NCBI RefSeq assembly: GCF_021917145.1
Contig: NC_061068.1
Span: 1,073,350-1,137,349 of the forward strand
Direction: 5' to 3'
Source of the DNA: Hypomesus transpacificus
Lineage: Eukaryota; Chordata; Actinopteri; Osmeriformes; Osmeridae
Length of the DNA stretch: 64,000 bases
Below, one piece after another: positions 35,586-47,513 of the stretch. The notes under the pieces were generated by a model, which was not told where the DNA came from, ran no database searches, and saw only the letters and a list, made by a program, of their open reading frames with translations. The translations under genes were made by a program, and so were the position numbers. How positions within the stretch are numbered: position 1 is the stretch's first letter; each line of letters starts with the position of its first letter.

Positions 35586-35891
35586 ATGAAACTATTTTTA
35601 CCCACAATGTCCTTGGCTCAGGACACGATGAATGAATATGAACTCACGTTTCATTCAGATCAATTGAATAAGGAGGAACTGTGTGCTACCTGCCAAAGAC
35701 TGCAACGTGAGTTGACACGGGTCCAAGAGATTCTCTCTCCGAGCTTCTTGGGCCCTCGGTGTCAAGTAAAGACAGAGTTTGCAGGAGGCGCCTATTGGGA
35801 TATAGTTACCTGTCTAAAGCAGACAAGTGGAAAGATTAACAACCACTTAACAACCACATTTTTACCTGCACTGAGATCAGTCCAGATCTGA
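35586..35891 (+). CDS. Unrecognised short ORF upstream of kcna10
   Basis: From the ATG at 35586 the frame gives about 101 residues (MKLFLPTMSLAQ...), with a second ATG at 35607. The middle (LNKEELCATCQRLQRELTRV) has a mildly amphipathic, coiled-coil-like pattern and ordinary codon use. I recognise no family, and it lies in what may be kcna10 leader or intron. It may be a small exon or chance. Confidence 0.15.
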   Translation: MKLFLPTMSLAQDTMNEYELTFHSDQLNKEELCATCQRLQRELTRVQEILSPSFLGPRCQVKTEFAGGAYWDIVTCLKQTSGKINNHLTTTFLPALRSVQI

Positions 35892-36139
35892 AGTGTCAAT
35901 GTACCGTCGACGTCCGTAGTAGAAAGAATAAAGGTCGTACAGTTTCTGCGTGGCGTGAAAGAGGGGAAAGATTCAAAGCCCCTTTAGCCTAGAATAACTC
36001 TGTTCTAGTGAGGATTTGTTTTTGTATCACTTATCACCTCAACCTGTTAATTTCAACAGAAACTAAAGTAAATATCTTGCCTGCCCTCAATGACAGAGAG
36101 ACACTGCAGAATTCAGTGTAATCTGACACAACTATTCAT

Positions 36140-36375
36140 TCTCTATTTTCAGGTTACCAGGAAAGGACTGAGTCAGGATACCTGGTTGGATCCACGCCGG
36201 TCTGAATGCACACCAGCACAGAAGAGGCCCTCACGGGATCTCCAGAGCAACGCTGGCTGTGGCAACGTCTCCTTTCCCTCTCTCCACACCGGGCTAAGGA
36301 CCAGGACCAGGACCAGGACTGGGGCCAGGACAAGCACCAGGACCTGAACCTTGACTGCAGCTGCCAGAAGAGGTG
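36140..36375 (+). promoter_or_regulatory. kcna10: kcna10 last 5' leader segment with uORF
   Basis: A good acceptor, ctctattttcag, ends at 36151, so the coding exon probably starts at 36152 with a 224-base leader. The leader holds a 56-codon upstream ORF (36206-36376) with a repeated Asp-Gln segment from the 'ccagga' repeat at 36300-36330. Its TGA (36374-36376) overlaps the A of the kcna10 ATG as TGATG. An in-frame stop at 36352-36354 rules out an N-terminal extension of the main frame. Confidence 0.5.
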
Positions 36376-38052
36376 ATGGAGGTACCGCTGGTTAACTTTG
36401 AGAACATGGATGACGTTGGCATCCACATGGGAGACCCCAGTGACTCGGGGTACCCCACCACGCCCACATCCGAGGCCCCTGACCAGAACCTGGCCACCAA
36501 CCGCCTCACGACCCCCCAACAGTCGCCCAGCAGAGGCCGCAGGGGCCCAGAGACCTCGCCCTCGACCCCTCCCACGGTGAGCAACAAGGGCCACTCTAGC
36601 TGTGGCAGTTTGATCTCCAACCTGAAGCTGTTGATCAACAGCGAGACCTCGCCCACCGACAGTGTCTTCAGCCGGCTGAAGGAATGCTGCGACAACGAGG
36701 ACCTGTTTGAGAAGCAGCGTGTGGTGAACTCTCCCAACCACAAGGTGCTCATCAACGTGTCTGGGATGAAGTATGAGACTCAGATGAGCACCCTGACTCA
36801 GTTTCCGGACACCTTGCTTGGAGATCCAATGAAACGGATGCGGTACTTTGACCCGATGAGGAACGAGTATTTCTTTGACCGGAATCGGCCCAGCTTCGAC
36901 GGAATCCTCTACTTCTACCAGTCTGGGGGTAAACTCAGACGACCGGCCAACGTCCCCTTGGACGTTTTCGTCAACGAGATTGTTTTCTACGAGTTGGGAC
37001 ACAAGGCCATGGAGCAGTTCCGCGAGGACGAGGGTTTCGTCAAAGAGCCCGAGGTGCCTTTGCCCACCAACGAGCTTCACCGTCAGTTCTGGCTCCTGTT
37101 CGAGTACCCCGAGAGTTCCAGCGCCGCCCGCACCGTGGCCCTGGTGTCCGTGTTCGTCATCGTCATTTCCATCTTCATCTTCTGCCTGGAGACTCTGCCG
37201 GAGTTCCGCGACGAGCCGGACTACTTCCCGAGCCCGGCCCAGGGCTCCAACATGTCCCTGGTGCCTCCCAGCGCCGTCCAGAAAAGCGTGCTGGCCTACA
37301 TCACCGACCCCTTCTTCATCGTGGAGACCATCTGCATCATCTGGTTCTGCTTCGAGCTGGGGGTTCGCTTCGTGGTGTGCCCCAGCAAGAGGGATTTCTT
37401 CAACAACATCATGAACATCATCGACATTGTCTCAATTTTTCCTTACTTCGTAACCCTGGTGACGGAGCTGGCGACCACTCCGGACGACGACATCAACTCA
37501 GGCCAGAACATGTCGCTGGCCATCCTGCGGATCATCCGTCTGGTGAGAGTCTTCCGCATCTTCAAACTCTCCCGCCACTCCAAGGGGCTTCAGATTCTGG
37601 GTCAGACCCTGAAAGCCAGCATGAGAGAGCTGGGCCTGCTCATCTTCTTCCTCTTCATAGGGGTGATCCTGTTCTCAAGTGCCATCTACTTCGCCGAGGT
37701 CGACGAACCGCAGACCCAGTTCGTCAGCATCCCTGACGGATTCTGGTGGGCTGTGGTGACCATGACGACAGTCGGCTACGGCGACATGTGCCCCATCACC
37801 ATGGGGGGCAAGATGGTGGGCACCCTGTGCGCCATCGCCGGCGTGCTGACCATCGCCCTGCCCGTTCCTGTCATCGTCTCCAACTTTAACTACTTCTACC
37901 ACCGGGAGACGGAGCAGGAGGAGAAGCAGGTGATGGATATCGCCACCGAAGACGCGCAGAAGTCGGCCGACTCGACCAACAAGTATGGCAGCACCCCGTC
38001 TCTCAACAAGAGCAATGGGACTTGGCAGAACGAGAAGAGCGGTGTGAACTGA
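36376..38052 (+). CDS. kcna10: Kv1.8 (KCNA10)-like K+ channel subunit
   Basis: A single coding exon for a 558-residue Shaker-related subunit. [10 protein letters not shown] matches an internal segment of human KCNA10 (MEVALVNFDN), fixing the family and the start. A long Thr/Pro/Ser-rich N-terminal region (to about 120) precedes T1 ([16 protein letters not shown] from V124). S1 follows the conserved [12 protein letters not shown]292 (NMS) lies in the S1-S2 loop. S4 starts near 379, the filter GYGD is 467-470, and Cys472 follows (GYGDMCPIT), as in mammalian KCNA10. The C-terminus is short and ends EKSGVN, with no TDV-type PDZ ligand; the mammalian protein also lacks one. KCNA10 is known from kidney, heart and vestibular hair cells and is reported to be cyclic-nucleotide sensitive; nothing here tests that. 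The protein is somewhat longer than the human one, mainly at the N-terminus. Confidence 0.95.
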   Translation: MEVPLVNFENMDDVGIHMGDPSDSGYPTTPTSEAPDQNLATNRLTTPQQSPSRGRRGPETSPSTPPTVSNKGHSSCGSLISNLKLLINSETSPTDSVFSRLKECCDNEDLFEKQRVVNSPNHKVLINVSGMKYETQMSTLTQFPDTLLGDPMKRMRYFDPMRNEYFFDRNRPSFDGILYFYQSGGKLRRPANVPLDVFVNEIVFYELGHKAMEQFREDEGFVKEPEVPLPTNELHRQFWLLFEYPESSSAARTVALVSVFVIVISIFIFCLETLPEFRDEPDYFPSPAQGSNMSLVPPSAVQKSVLAYITDPFFIVETICIIWFCFELGVRFVVCPSKRDFFNNIMNIIDIVSIFPYFVTLVTELATTPDDDINSGQNMSLAILRIIRLVRVFRIFKLSRHSKGLQILGQTLKASMRELGLLIFFLFIGVILFSSAIYFAEVDEPQTQFVSIPDGFWWAVVTMTTVGYGDMCPITMGGKMVGTLCAIAGVLTIALPVPVIVSNFNYFYHRETEQEEKQVMDIATEDAQKSADSTNKYGSTPSLNKSNGTWQNEKSGVN

Positions 38053-40040
38053 TCCTCCAGGCGTCAGCACAGCCACGGGGCGGGATAGGACTGCGTCAAA
38101 CTTCCGAACTCATCCGTCAGTCACATCGATGTTAATTGGTATGATTTTATACGCAGCAACATTCAACATTCAAACTAAACCTTAAAGCAGCAATTGGTGG
38201 TCGTCTGCCCAACTAATATGCATGTGGACGTGTCAAAGTGCAATTAAGACAACATAGAGACTATAATTCCAACAGAAAGGTTGAGTGGGCTGTTCCTAGC
38301 AGAGTTGTAACCAGCAGAACAATTTGCATTTATTTTCTCAGTATAACCAGTGTAATGTAGCAAAGTTATTTAGCTCTCTTCTTTATGCTAAATATATTCC
38401 CATTGACTATGCAGCCGCAAGTCACATATGTAGATACAACTACAAAGTTAACATCATACACATGCTACATTTTCACCTTAGTCTGCACTTTTACCGTACT
38501 CATTAGGACAAAGGGAGAGACGATGGTATCATGTGCCCGTGTACGGGACACTGTAGGTTTCAGGAAGGGAGGGAGGGAGGGAGGGAGGGAGGGAGGGAGG
38601 GAGGGAGGGAGGGAGGGAGGGAGGGAGGGAGGGAGGGAGAAACTGCTCAATATATATCAGTAAACTCTGTATGGTGCTTGTACAATATTATCTGGTCGGT
38701 CAAGGAAAACAGAATACATACAATCACCATCCCTATCCATCACTACACTGACATTCCTATCCATTACTATCACTACCCATCACAATACAGACAATCACTA
38801 TCCATCACTATACATACCATAACTATAAATGCTATCACAATTCTTCACAGTCTTCACTAAATGTACTATCACTATCCATAACTAAACCATCAGTATCCAT
38901 CACTAGACATATCAAAACTATTTATCATAAGCATCACTATTCATCACTAAACATCCCATCACTATTTATCACTAGACATCCCATCACTATTTATCACATG
39001 CATCACTATCCACACCATCACTGTACACACCATCACTTCTATGCACACAATCAGGGGTGGGTGTTGGGTTAACCATAAGTATTTAAGTACTCAATGCTGT
39101 CTGAGCAACAAAGTATGGCTTGAAACCAACAGATCTTTGCACATCTCTGCCCTCAAAACTGTGACGCTTTATCTCTTTAACTTGTGGCTGTCGTCTGTGT
39201 TGCATGGATTAGTAAGTGTGCCGAAAGCACGGCTTCAACAATCTATATGCACGTGTGTTGATCATGTAAAATTCACATGCTGTAGTTATGCATCTTATAT
39301 TAATTGCAGTGAATGCTATCAACAGATATGAGATGCGACATTAGCGTCGGACATTAGCGACATTAGCGTCGTGAGTTGAACCATGTTTCGATGCGGTGCC
39401 AAACCAGGCACCTGATTGGTGCACATGTCACAAATTACGTCTGGGGAAAAAAGAAAAGAAGAATGTTTTAGGTCGATAAGGAACCCCTTGTGGAAAACAT
39501 ATTGTATGTGTTATCGGCTGAATACTTAATTTAAGCAATACAGGGTATCGTGTAAATTGTATTTATTCTATTCAAAATGAATGTATGTGCAATGACAGTG
39601 CATGGCTGGACATAGGTAAATAGAAAACAATAAACAATAAGCCTACTAAAATCCATACAAAACCACAATACTACCAAAAGATGAAAGACAAAGCCATACC
39701 TGCAATCATATCGTGAGTAAGTAAGCAATAAGCCTGACTGTGTTGTCAGAGAATTACTGGGTATTCAGCACTTTACTGGAATAGATAATCACTGGTTATT
39801 AAAGAAATGTAAATGTTTGGACATCGTAGGACACAGCAGCAGAATAACAACTCGCTGTTTTATTCATTATACAGTATTATGAGTGCCTTCAATTAAACAT
39901 GTACCCTTAAGTCACATCACATAATTGGTTGGTGTCGTAATTGATTGGTGTTTTGGTGTGTGGTTAGTGTATATATTTTTTTATATCTCCCACATATTCC
40001 CAAAAGGATACATGAAAGAAATGTATGAACATGATAATCA
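38053..40040. other. kcna10 3' UTR and intergenic sequence
   Basis: The 3' UTR begins at 38053. No strong proximal poly(A) signal stands out. A (GGGA)n run and a degenerate 'catcactat' repeat (38730-39030) are embedded. AT-rich unique sequence follows, with a small 'gcgacattagcgtcg' duplication at 39334-39372. No gene is visible. Confidence 0.5.
38563..38640. repeat. (GGGA)n microsatellite
   Basis: About 19 perfect gggagggagggaggga-type units, located about 510 bp beyond the kcna10 stop and probably inside or near its 3' UTR. Confidence 0.97.
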
Positions 40041-41440
40041 ACCCTGGGTGTCTCTGTATGTCCCTGGGTGTCTCTGTATGTCCCTGGGTGTCTCTGTATG
40101 TCCCTGTGTGTCCCTGGGTGTCTCTGTATGTCCCTGGGTGTCTCTGTATGTCCCTGTGTGTCCCTGGGTGTCTCTGTATGTCCCTGGGTGTCTCTGTATG
40201 TCCCTGTGTGTCCCTGGGTGTCTCTGTATGTCCCTGTGTGTCCCTGTGTGTCCCTGGGTGTCTCTGTATGTCCCTGTGTGTCCCTGTGTGTCCCTGGGTG
40301 TCTCTGTATGTCCCTGGGTGTCTCTGTATGTCCCTGTGTGTCCCTGGGTGTCTCTGTATGTCCCTGGGTGTCTCTGTATGTCCCTGGGTGTCTCTGTATG
40401 TCCCTGTGTGTCCCTGTGTGTCCCTGGGTGTCTCTGTATGTCCCTGGGTGTCTCTGTATGTCCCTGTGTGTCCCTGGGTGTCCCTGGGTGTCTCTGTATG
40501 TCCCTGGGTGTCTCTGTATGTCCCTGTGTGTCCCTGGGTGTCTCTGTATGTCCCTGTGTGTCCCTGGGTGTCTCTGGGTGTCTCTGTATGTCCCTGGGTG
40601 TCTCTGTATGTCCCTGTGTGTCCCTGTGTGTCTCTATATGTCCCTGGGTGTCTCTGTATGTCCCTGTGTGTCCCTGTATGTCCCTGTGTGTCCCTGGGTG
40701 TCCCTGTGTGTCTCTGTATGTCCCTGGGTGTCCCTGTATGTCCCTGTGTGTCCCTGGGTGTCCCTGTGTGTCTCTGTATGTCCCTGGGTGTCTCTGTATG
40801 TCCCTGTGTGTCCCTGTATGTCCCTGGGTGTCCCTGGGTGTCCCTGGGTGTCTCTGTATGTCCCTGGGTGTCTCTGTATGTCCCTGGGTGTCTCTGTATG
40901 TCCCTGTGTGTCCCTGGGTGTCCCTGGGTGTCTCTGTGTGTCCCTGGGTGTCTCTGTATGTCCCTGTGTGTCCCTGGGTGTCTCTGTATGTCCCTGGGTG
41001 TCCCTGGGTGTCTCTGTATGTCCCTGGGTGTCTCTGTATGTCCCTGTGTGTCCCTGGGTGTCCCTGGGTGTCTCTGTATGTCCCTGGGTGTCTCTGTATG
41101 TCCCTGTGTGTCCCTGGGTGTCCCTGTGTGTCTCTGTATGTCCCTGGGTGTCTCTGTATGTCCCTGTGTGTCCCTGTATGTCCCTGGGTGTCCCTGTGTG
41201 TCTCTGTATGTCCCTGGGTGTCTTTGTATGTCCCTGTGTGTCCCTGTATGTCCCTGTGTGTCCCTGGGTGTCTCTGTGTGTCTCTGTATGTCCCTGGGTG
41301 TCTCTGTGTGTCCCTGGGTGTCCCTGGGTGTCTCTGTATGTCCCTGGGTGTCTCTGTGTGTCCCTGTATGTCCCTGTGTGTCCCTGGGTGTCTCTGTATG
41401 TCCCTGTGTGTCCCTGGGTGTCTCTGTATGTCCCTGGGTG
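40041..41440. repeat. 1.4-kb decamer array in perfect register
   Basis: The array consists of 140 consecutive 10-bp units with no insertion or deletion. Units follow t[c/t]... forms: tccctgggtg, tctctgtatg, tccctgtgtg, tccctgtatg, tctctgtgtg, tctctgggtg. The commonest dimer is tccctgggtgtctctgtatg. Since 10 is not a multiple of 3 and units contain no stop in any phase, three + frames and one - frame of about 470-515 codons stay open. They encode Cys/Pro/Val or His/Thr/Arg repeats and are not evidence of a protein. No promoter or homologous protein is recognised. Confidence 0.95.
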
Positions 41441-41584
41441 TGCAGTCCATCACCAGAAGACTCGTGTGAAGGAGACGTGTGGTCTGTCTCCTGTTAGCAC
41501 CCTGCTCAAGGTGTTAGCATATTCTCACTGCAGACTGGTCACACATCCAGTGTAATGGGGAAATCTATCTCTGTTTTCCCAACA

Positions 41585-41845
41585 CGCCCTCTCTCTCTCT
41601 TTCTCTCTCTCTCTTTCTCTCTTTCTCCTCCCAAGATGCCTTCTCTCTCTCTCTCTCCTCCCAGCACCACTTACCTAACTCTCTCCAGCCAACACCCCCC
41701 CCTGCTGTTTTTTCTCTCTCTCCCCCCCAACACGCTCTCTCTCTCTTTCTCTCTCTCTCCCTCCCTCCCTCCCTCCCTCCCTCCCTCCCTCCCTCCCTCC
41801 CTCCCTCCCTCCCTCCCTCCCTCCCTCCCTCCCTCCCTCCCTCTC
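41585..41845. repeat. CT-rich and (CCCT)n tract
   Basis: Imperfect (CT)n with 'ctcccaacac' spacers (41590-41755) ending in a clean (ccct)n run from about 41757 to 41842. Confidence 0.95.
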
Positions 41846-42540
41846 CTCCTCTCTCGCTCTAAGCCACATTTTCAGCACCGTGTTAGCTGGTGTCTGCATG
41901 ATGTCACAGAGGAGGAAATACAGATTATTTTTATAAATCTGATTCGTACACCAGGGGTCACACTGGGTGACAAAATAGCTGTGTCCTGAAACAACCAGTG
42001 AAAAGAACAGATGAGAGAGAACAGAAAACCAGCTAGCCTCAGTCTTCTGTATGCAACCTTTATCTTTCCATTAGGTCATGTTACCTTCCCTAACTATGCA
42101 AATAAGAAATATCTAAGGTTGCAGGCATGAGGTTATAAGATGGAATGAGGTGACATACATATATAATGTTGCTTTTGTGAGTAACCTGGTGGCAGGATGA
42201 AATCTTTACGCTCTCCTGAGATGTTAAGTAAAAGAGTGCTTTGGGACTGTGCTGTACAGGGCAATACAGAACCGAAGGGTCATATCAGTAGAGCGTCACA
42301 CAGCACTGTTCTCTGCACACTAACAGTGCTGTGCGATCTTTGGTATCATGCTGTGTGCTTGACAATGCCTTTGATTGAGATAGCTTCAAAAGCATAATAA
42401 TTGAATTAAATATTCAAAACTGATTAACAATTTATCATGTAATCTGTCTTGGCACCTAAGACCATGATCTGGGAGTTGGGACACGGCCAGACGATGACCC
42501 GAATACGAGAGGAGATCATCCGTTTACAGTAGTTGTGAGG

Positions 42541-42605
42541 TAAAGCTTAGTGGTTAGAGTGTTTAACAGCAGATCAAGAGATCGCAGGGAGGAATCTTAC
42601 CCCAT
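42541..42605 (+). mobile_element. Decayed tRNA-like SINE head
   Basis: AAGCTTAGTGGTTAGAGTGT, then AACAGCAGATCAAGAGATCG, resemble the A-box and middle region of the SINE heads at 25 kb and 57.9 kb. The B box is degenerate. Confidence 0.45.
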
Positions 42606-44425
42606 GTACATTGCATTGGACGATAGCTTGAAATAAGTATGTCACATGATCATACTTGATCATACTTCAGGTAGCGCCTCGTGCTGCGTGTCAGACAAAG
42701 AGTTATGACCCGGCTTGCGTTTGGAAGATTCAGGTTTTCCTTGTTTAATTGTTTTCCATTCATGGGACTTTTATATTCAGTTTCTTTCTGTGCATCCTGT
42801 CACTAGTTAACTCGCAGCTGAGAGACATCTGCCCCAGGACTGATCAGTGATCACTGATAGTGTAGTGATATCGTCCAACACACCCTGGCTGGTATTTTGC
42901 CATTAAAGAGACAGGCGGCTCACACAAGGTCAAACACAAAGTGAGTGGAGCATACATTATTCATGTGCTCTTCCGTGAAGATATCAGATCTATCCTGCCT
43001 TGACGCAAACAGAAATCCATTCAAACCCCAGGAAACAGCCTTCCCTGCCAGAAAGGACCCCATAAGGCAGTTCTAACAACTCTAAAAATACCACATTTGA
43101 TGTGCTTCCTGAATACCACCTACACAGAGATCCTTCTGGCCCAACCTGAGTGACAAACGGACTCTCAGAGTGGAGAGAGGGAAACGATGCCCAGAGGGCC
43201 AGACGATGCATCTCACATCAGAGGATGGGGTTACTGTTTCGTCAGCAGACATGGTAGCAGCCAGACACAGAGCCGGCCGGCCGGCCAGCGTCCCGGCCAA
43301 GTGCCTCTTGGAGGGCAGGGGCTCCGGAGTTCAGGATAGAGGAACCGTCTGTGTGCTCTGGACCTGACGCAGTCTCTCCTTTCTCCCTGCCTCGGCCCCT
43401 GAATGTAAGAAACACTTGGGGACGAGAAACACAAGCGTCAGCCTTGGATCTGACCCCTCCCCCCCCCCCCACACACACAATTGAGCAATCTGCACTGGTT
43501 CGATTTTAGATTAAAATTCGGGCGGCACATTCGGCCCTCCGCTATTACTTGGGTATGGATCGCAAGGCCCTGGTCCTGCTGACCACTGTCTTCCTCTGAG
43601 GGTTTTGCATTACTGTCACTACTGCTCTATTGACCACCAGTTTAATATGATGGAATTACAGGCCGTGACTTTGTAGAAAGGTTTACTTAAACAAATCAAC
43701 AACGTCCGTAGCAGAGGGCCAACAGCAGGGCTCAGGGGGATTTGACGTGCCTGCATGGGTTTGTTTACTGTGTGTGTGCGTGTGCATGTGTGTATGCATA
43801 TGCATGTGTGTGTGTGCGTGTATGTGTGTGCATGTGCGTGTGCGTGTGTGTCCATCTGCTCCCTCAGTGTCAGACTGTGAAGGACAGGTGGACACATTCT
43901 AGGGGACCGTAGGAGTGGGGAAAAACACAGTACAGGGACACTGTGGGAAACACACACAGTAACACACACACACACTAACACACACACATATGTACACTAA
44001 CCCACACACACACACACACCCTGCTTGAAGAATGTTCTGTGTGTTTACTGATCTACTGTCAATGACACACACACACCCACACACACACAGCACATTTTCC
44101 TCCCTCTCTTCTTTAGTAGGTACTTCCTTTCTGGGCACATGATATGTCAGAATGGAGGTGTGGCTGGTTTTCCACAAACCTGGCTTGCACTGACGGGAAA
44201 TCATATTTAGCTGCACCTTAGCTTCCAGGGAGTCAGTATTGATTACATATCTCAGGGTTCTTCCCTTTTTTGCATGGTATCCCTAGCAACTAAAAATAAA
44301 AATGGATAAAGTCCCTTATCTAAATCATAAAAAACAAATATATATTTGATCAACCATTAGGGTAGGTAGAGAGCGACCAGTCAGCATATAAAATGAAGCA
44401 TATAAAATGAAGGCCTTGCATGGAA

Positions 44426-44555
44426 GGGAGATAGAGACTCTACTGTATATCTGTGATGTAACAGTGGAGGGGAGATGGAGACTCTACTGTATATCTGTGA
44501 TGTAACAGTGGAGGGGAGATGGAGACTCTACTGTACATTTGTGACGTAACAATGG
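44426..44555. repeat. 45-bp tandem repeat, three units
   Basis: Three copies of a 45-bp unit containing 'gagactctactgtatatctg'. The first two are near-identical and the third has diverged at several positions. Confidence 0.9.
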
Positions 44556-46879
44556 GACTCCCCTGGTCCTGACCCAGAATCCTCCACTGTCAGACTGAGT
44601 TACTGCTAGCTACTACATTATTCAAATGACATTTTGGTCTTCTTTAATTATTCAGAGTGCTTTAAGAGAGGGCTTGGTTGATGACTGGTCCTCTAACCGT
44701 GACAAATATTAGCCTCCTTGATTAGATTTTCACCCTGGATACACAATAAATAATACATTAAGATATAGAATTACAACTGTGCTGAGATCATGTATTTAGT
44801 ATACATTCAAAATAGTTTGTCACCACGGGTCCTGACAGATTTCTTCTTACATCGAAAAACCGTTTAAATTCAAGGAGAATAATACAATTTTCTTTCTCAA
44901 CTATCTGAGGTGATCTATACTAGAACCCGCTCCCAGGGAAAGACAAAGAACGAGGTGACATGAGGTGGGATAGGGAGGCGGAGGGAGAGGGAGAATGATC
45001 CAGGAAAAGAAAGAGAGAGAGAGAGGGTGAAGAAGTGAGAGTGAGAGAAATAGGAGCAGATAACGACTTGTGGAGATAAAGATTGATGAGTGATAGGCCT
45101 GGAGGTCTCTCACATGCTGGTCAACCAGTTGTGTGCACACATCCTCCACACACACACATCCTCCACACACACACACACACATCCAGTCAACCTCTCCATG
45201 TTTCTCCAGAGAGTGATCTTCACACCGGGCCTCATCAGGTTTGATTGGTGTGTACATCAACATAGGGCTGGGCTTCTCAAGGTCCCACCCTACTGTTGGT
45301 CAAACCAGTCAACTAGAAAGACTGTGTTACAGCAAACCATTTGTTTTGATGTAGTCATTGGTCGGTGCAGTTCAAATCGAGGCCGTGGACTCCATCTGTC
45401 TTTTGTCTTTTTTTTTTTTACTATACAAACAGTATCCTGTTGATAAACCAAATGTTAAAATCAAGGTTTGTCACACTTTGGGGCTTTATCTAAGACAGTG
45501 AGAGTTTATTTATTCTCTCAGCCTTCTGACTTTGACGACGAGCAGTTATTGTTCTTTGCACAAGGATAGTGTGCCACCATGTGGCCCCTGATGTGCTACT
45601 GCAGCTTGTTCCTCAAAGTGCCACGTTGTAATGTCATATATTAATTTAGCTGAATACATTTCTGAGCATACCTAGGCTAATCAAGCGGCAACAACTGCTA
45701 AAACAGACGATTACATTTTTGGTTAATCAACCTGGTAAATGGAAAAGATTGCAAGTTGGTTCATACTATTGGAAGCATGTGTCACACTGTCACCTGTATT
45801 ACAACAATAAGCTTGCTCATGCAGGAGCGGGAAAAACAACTGGGCAGGTAGTTTAGAAGGAGTTGCGCAAGGGGAATTGTTTATTAATGCTTTAAAAACA
45901 ATCAACGCCAGACTACCGCACCCTTGTTGGCAAACCCTGACTTTGACTGGCAGAAACATTCCGCTCTTTGGTCTTGCTGTCAGTGCTGATTAAGGGAAAG
46001 TAAAGGAGGATAAAATAAGTCATGCTTTATATTTATGAGTATTGCTATATCCAGTTGTAGCAGAGAAATTTAGGCAACCTTTATATTTTAAAGTGTTGCC
46101 GAATTATGTAATACATTTATTGAGAACCAGTCATAACAACAGGTCAGCTGTAAAAGCAGTTTATGAGTGAGATAAGAGCCGTATAATCTGTAATGATGAG
46201 CCAGGAAAGCCATCAGGAGTGCAGAACCTGATCTGTGTTCTGTCTGTGTTTCAGCTGGGACTGTAACTCACTGTGACTTCACACCGCGTAGATTTAACAT
46301 GTTATATCAGCAGAATGTATTATTTTCAAATGTTAATCTAAAGATTGACTATGGCAAATCCCATGATAATCGTCATTTTTTTCTAACCCATTACACCCTC
46401 ACCACCCTCGCCAACACCCACACATTTAATTCATAATTTCCCATTCACTGTTGTATTGAACTAAACATGTAAGTTTTATTGCAGTGTTGTATATAGGCCT
46501 CATGGAAAACTAATTTCGTTTTATGCCCTCCCTATTGAAACCCACCGATAGAGTTAGGCCTACTAAAGTTGGAGATAGCAGGCCAAATATTAGCTGTCTG
46601 TATTGCAATGTAATCTGCAGCGATACTGTTATCGGTAAAAGGTAACATCAAATGGAAGTCTTTCTCTGAAACCACCTATTGTAAATCCATGGATATGTCA
46701 CCGACCGACTAAGCGAAACCATAAACAAGCGAACACGGAAGAAGCAAATTCCTCTAATTCCCCTAGTGTAACGTCGGTCCGTCGGGCATTTAGCAGATGC
46801 ACGTAGGTGTTGTTGGTTACCTGCCCGACTATGCCACCCCCCTATATTCGCAAACACAGGTGATAGGTTTCAGGTGAAA

Positions 46880-46940
46880 AACTAGGTGGAGACTGGAGAC
46901 ATGTCCCTACATGGACAAAGAAAGAGCTAAGTTTTCTTAC
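46880..46940 (+). other. bcl2l14: Possible bcl2l14 5' noncoding exon
   Basis: The sequence before 46941 ends in ttcttac|gtaagt, a consensus donor, about 565 bp upstream of the first coding-exon acceptor (47505). Since that acceptor requires an upstream exon, this is a reasonable candidate, but only the donor supports it. Confidence 0.25.
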
Positions 46941-47513
46941 GTAAGTTATAGAGTAGAGCTCCACTCCAACAGCCGTCGAAAAGCACGCGATTTAAGGTGG
47001 GTTTATGTAGTTAATCGGTAACAGTCATTATATTACCGCGTACGCTAAAATTTTAAAACAGATGTTGTAGCCCAATTTACACTTAATCTCTGGCGTCGAT
47101 GTTCTGTAATTGTGTTAGACTACTCGTCTATTTTCGGACATGTAGAATGGGCAGTAAACTTAGCATACAAAATCGCATTTCCTTGCTCATACAAGTCGCG
47201 TAAATGTTTTCCAGGCTTTGCATTAGTAAGCCTAACTTTACGAGGTACTCATTGAGATTCAAACTCACCGAGACATTGTAGCAGGTAAATAATAAAACTT
47301 GTGGACAGGCTGCATAGTGTACGACCGGTATAAGTAGCCTCGTGATGTTCAGGCATAGCCCACAATGTGAGAGCCTCGCGCAAGATGCAACATGACACAG
47401 CCTAATGCTTATGCGCGCGTCACTGAACGTCATTTTTTACAAGTAGTTTAGGTAGGCCTGTGTCAATTAAAATGTAATCTGTGATTTTCTTGTTTTAATC
47501 TACAGTTTATATC

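Larger units (their letters stand above)
41846..46860. other. Gene-poor intergenic region
   Basis: About 5 kb without recognisable coding sequence. It holds a decayed tRNA-like SINE head near 42541-42600, a poly-C run at 43458, and an inverted pair of GT (43771-43855) and CA (43950-44092) arrays about 95 bp apart. It also has a 45-bp triple repeat (44426-44555), a CA patch (45150-45182) and AT-rich unique sequence. Confidence 0.5.

Noticed and set aside
36154-37080. 308-codon minus-strand frame opposite kcna10
   Set aside because: It is antisense to a well-conserved coding region whose codon structure explains the opening. No protein features were recognised.
40038-41555. Four overlapping frames of about 470-515 codons across the decamer array
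   Set aside because: They arise because a stop-free 10-bp unit is repeated in register. Several frames are open at once, no domain is present, and no promoter or splice context supports a gene.
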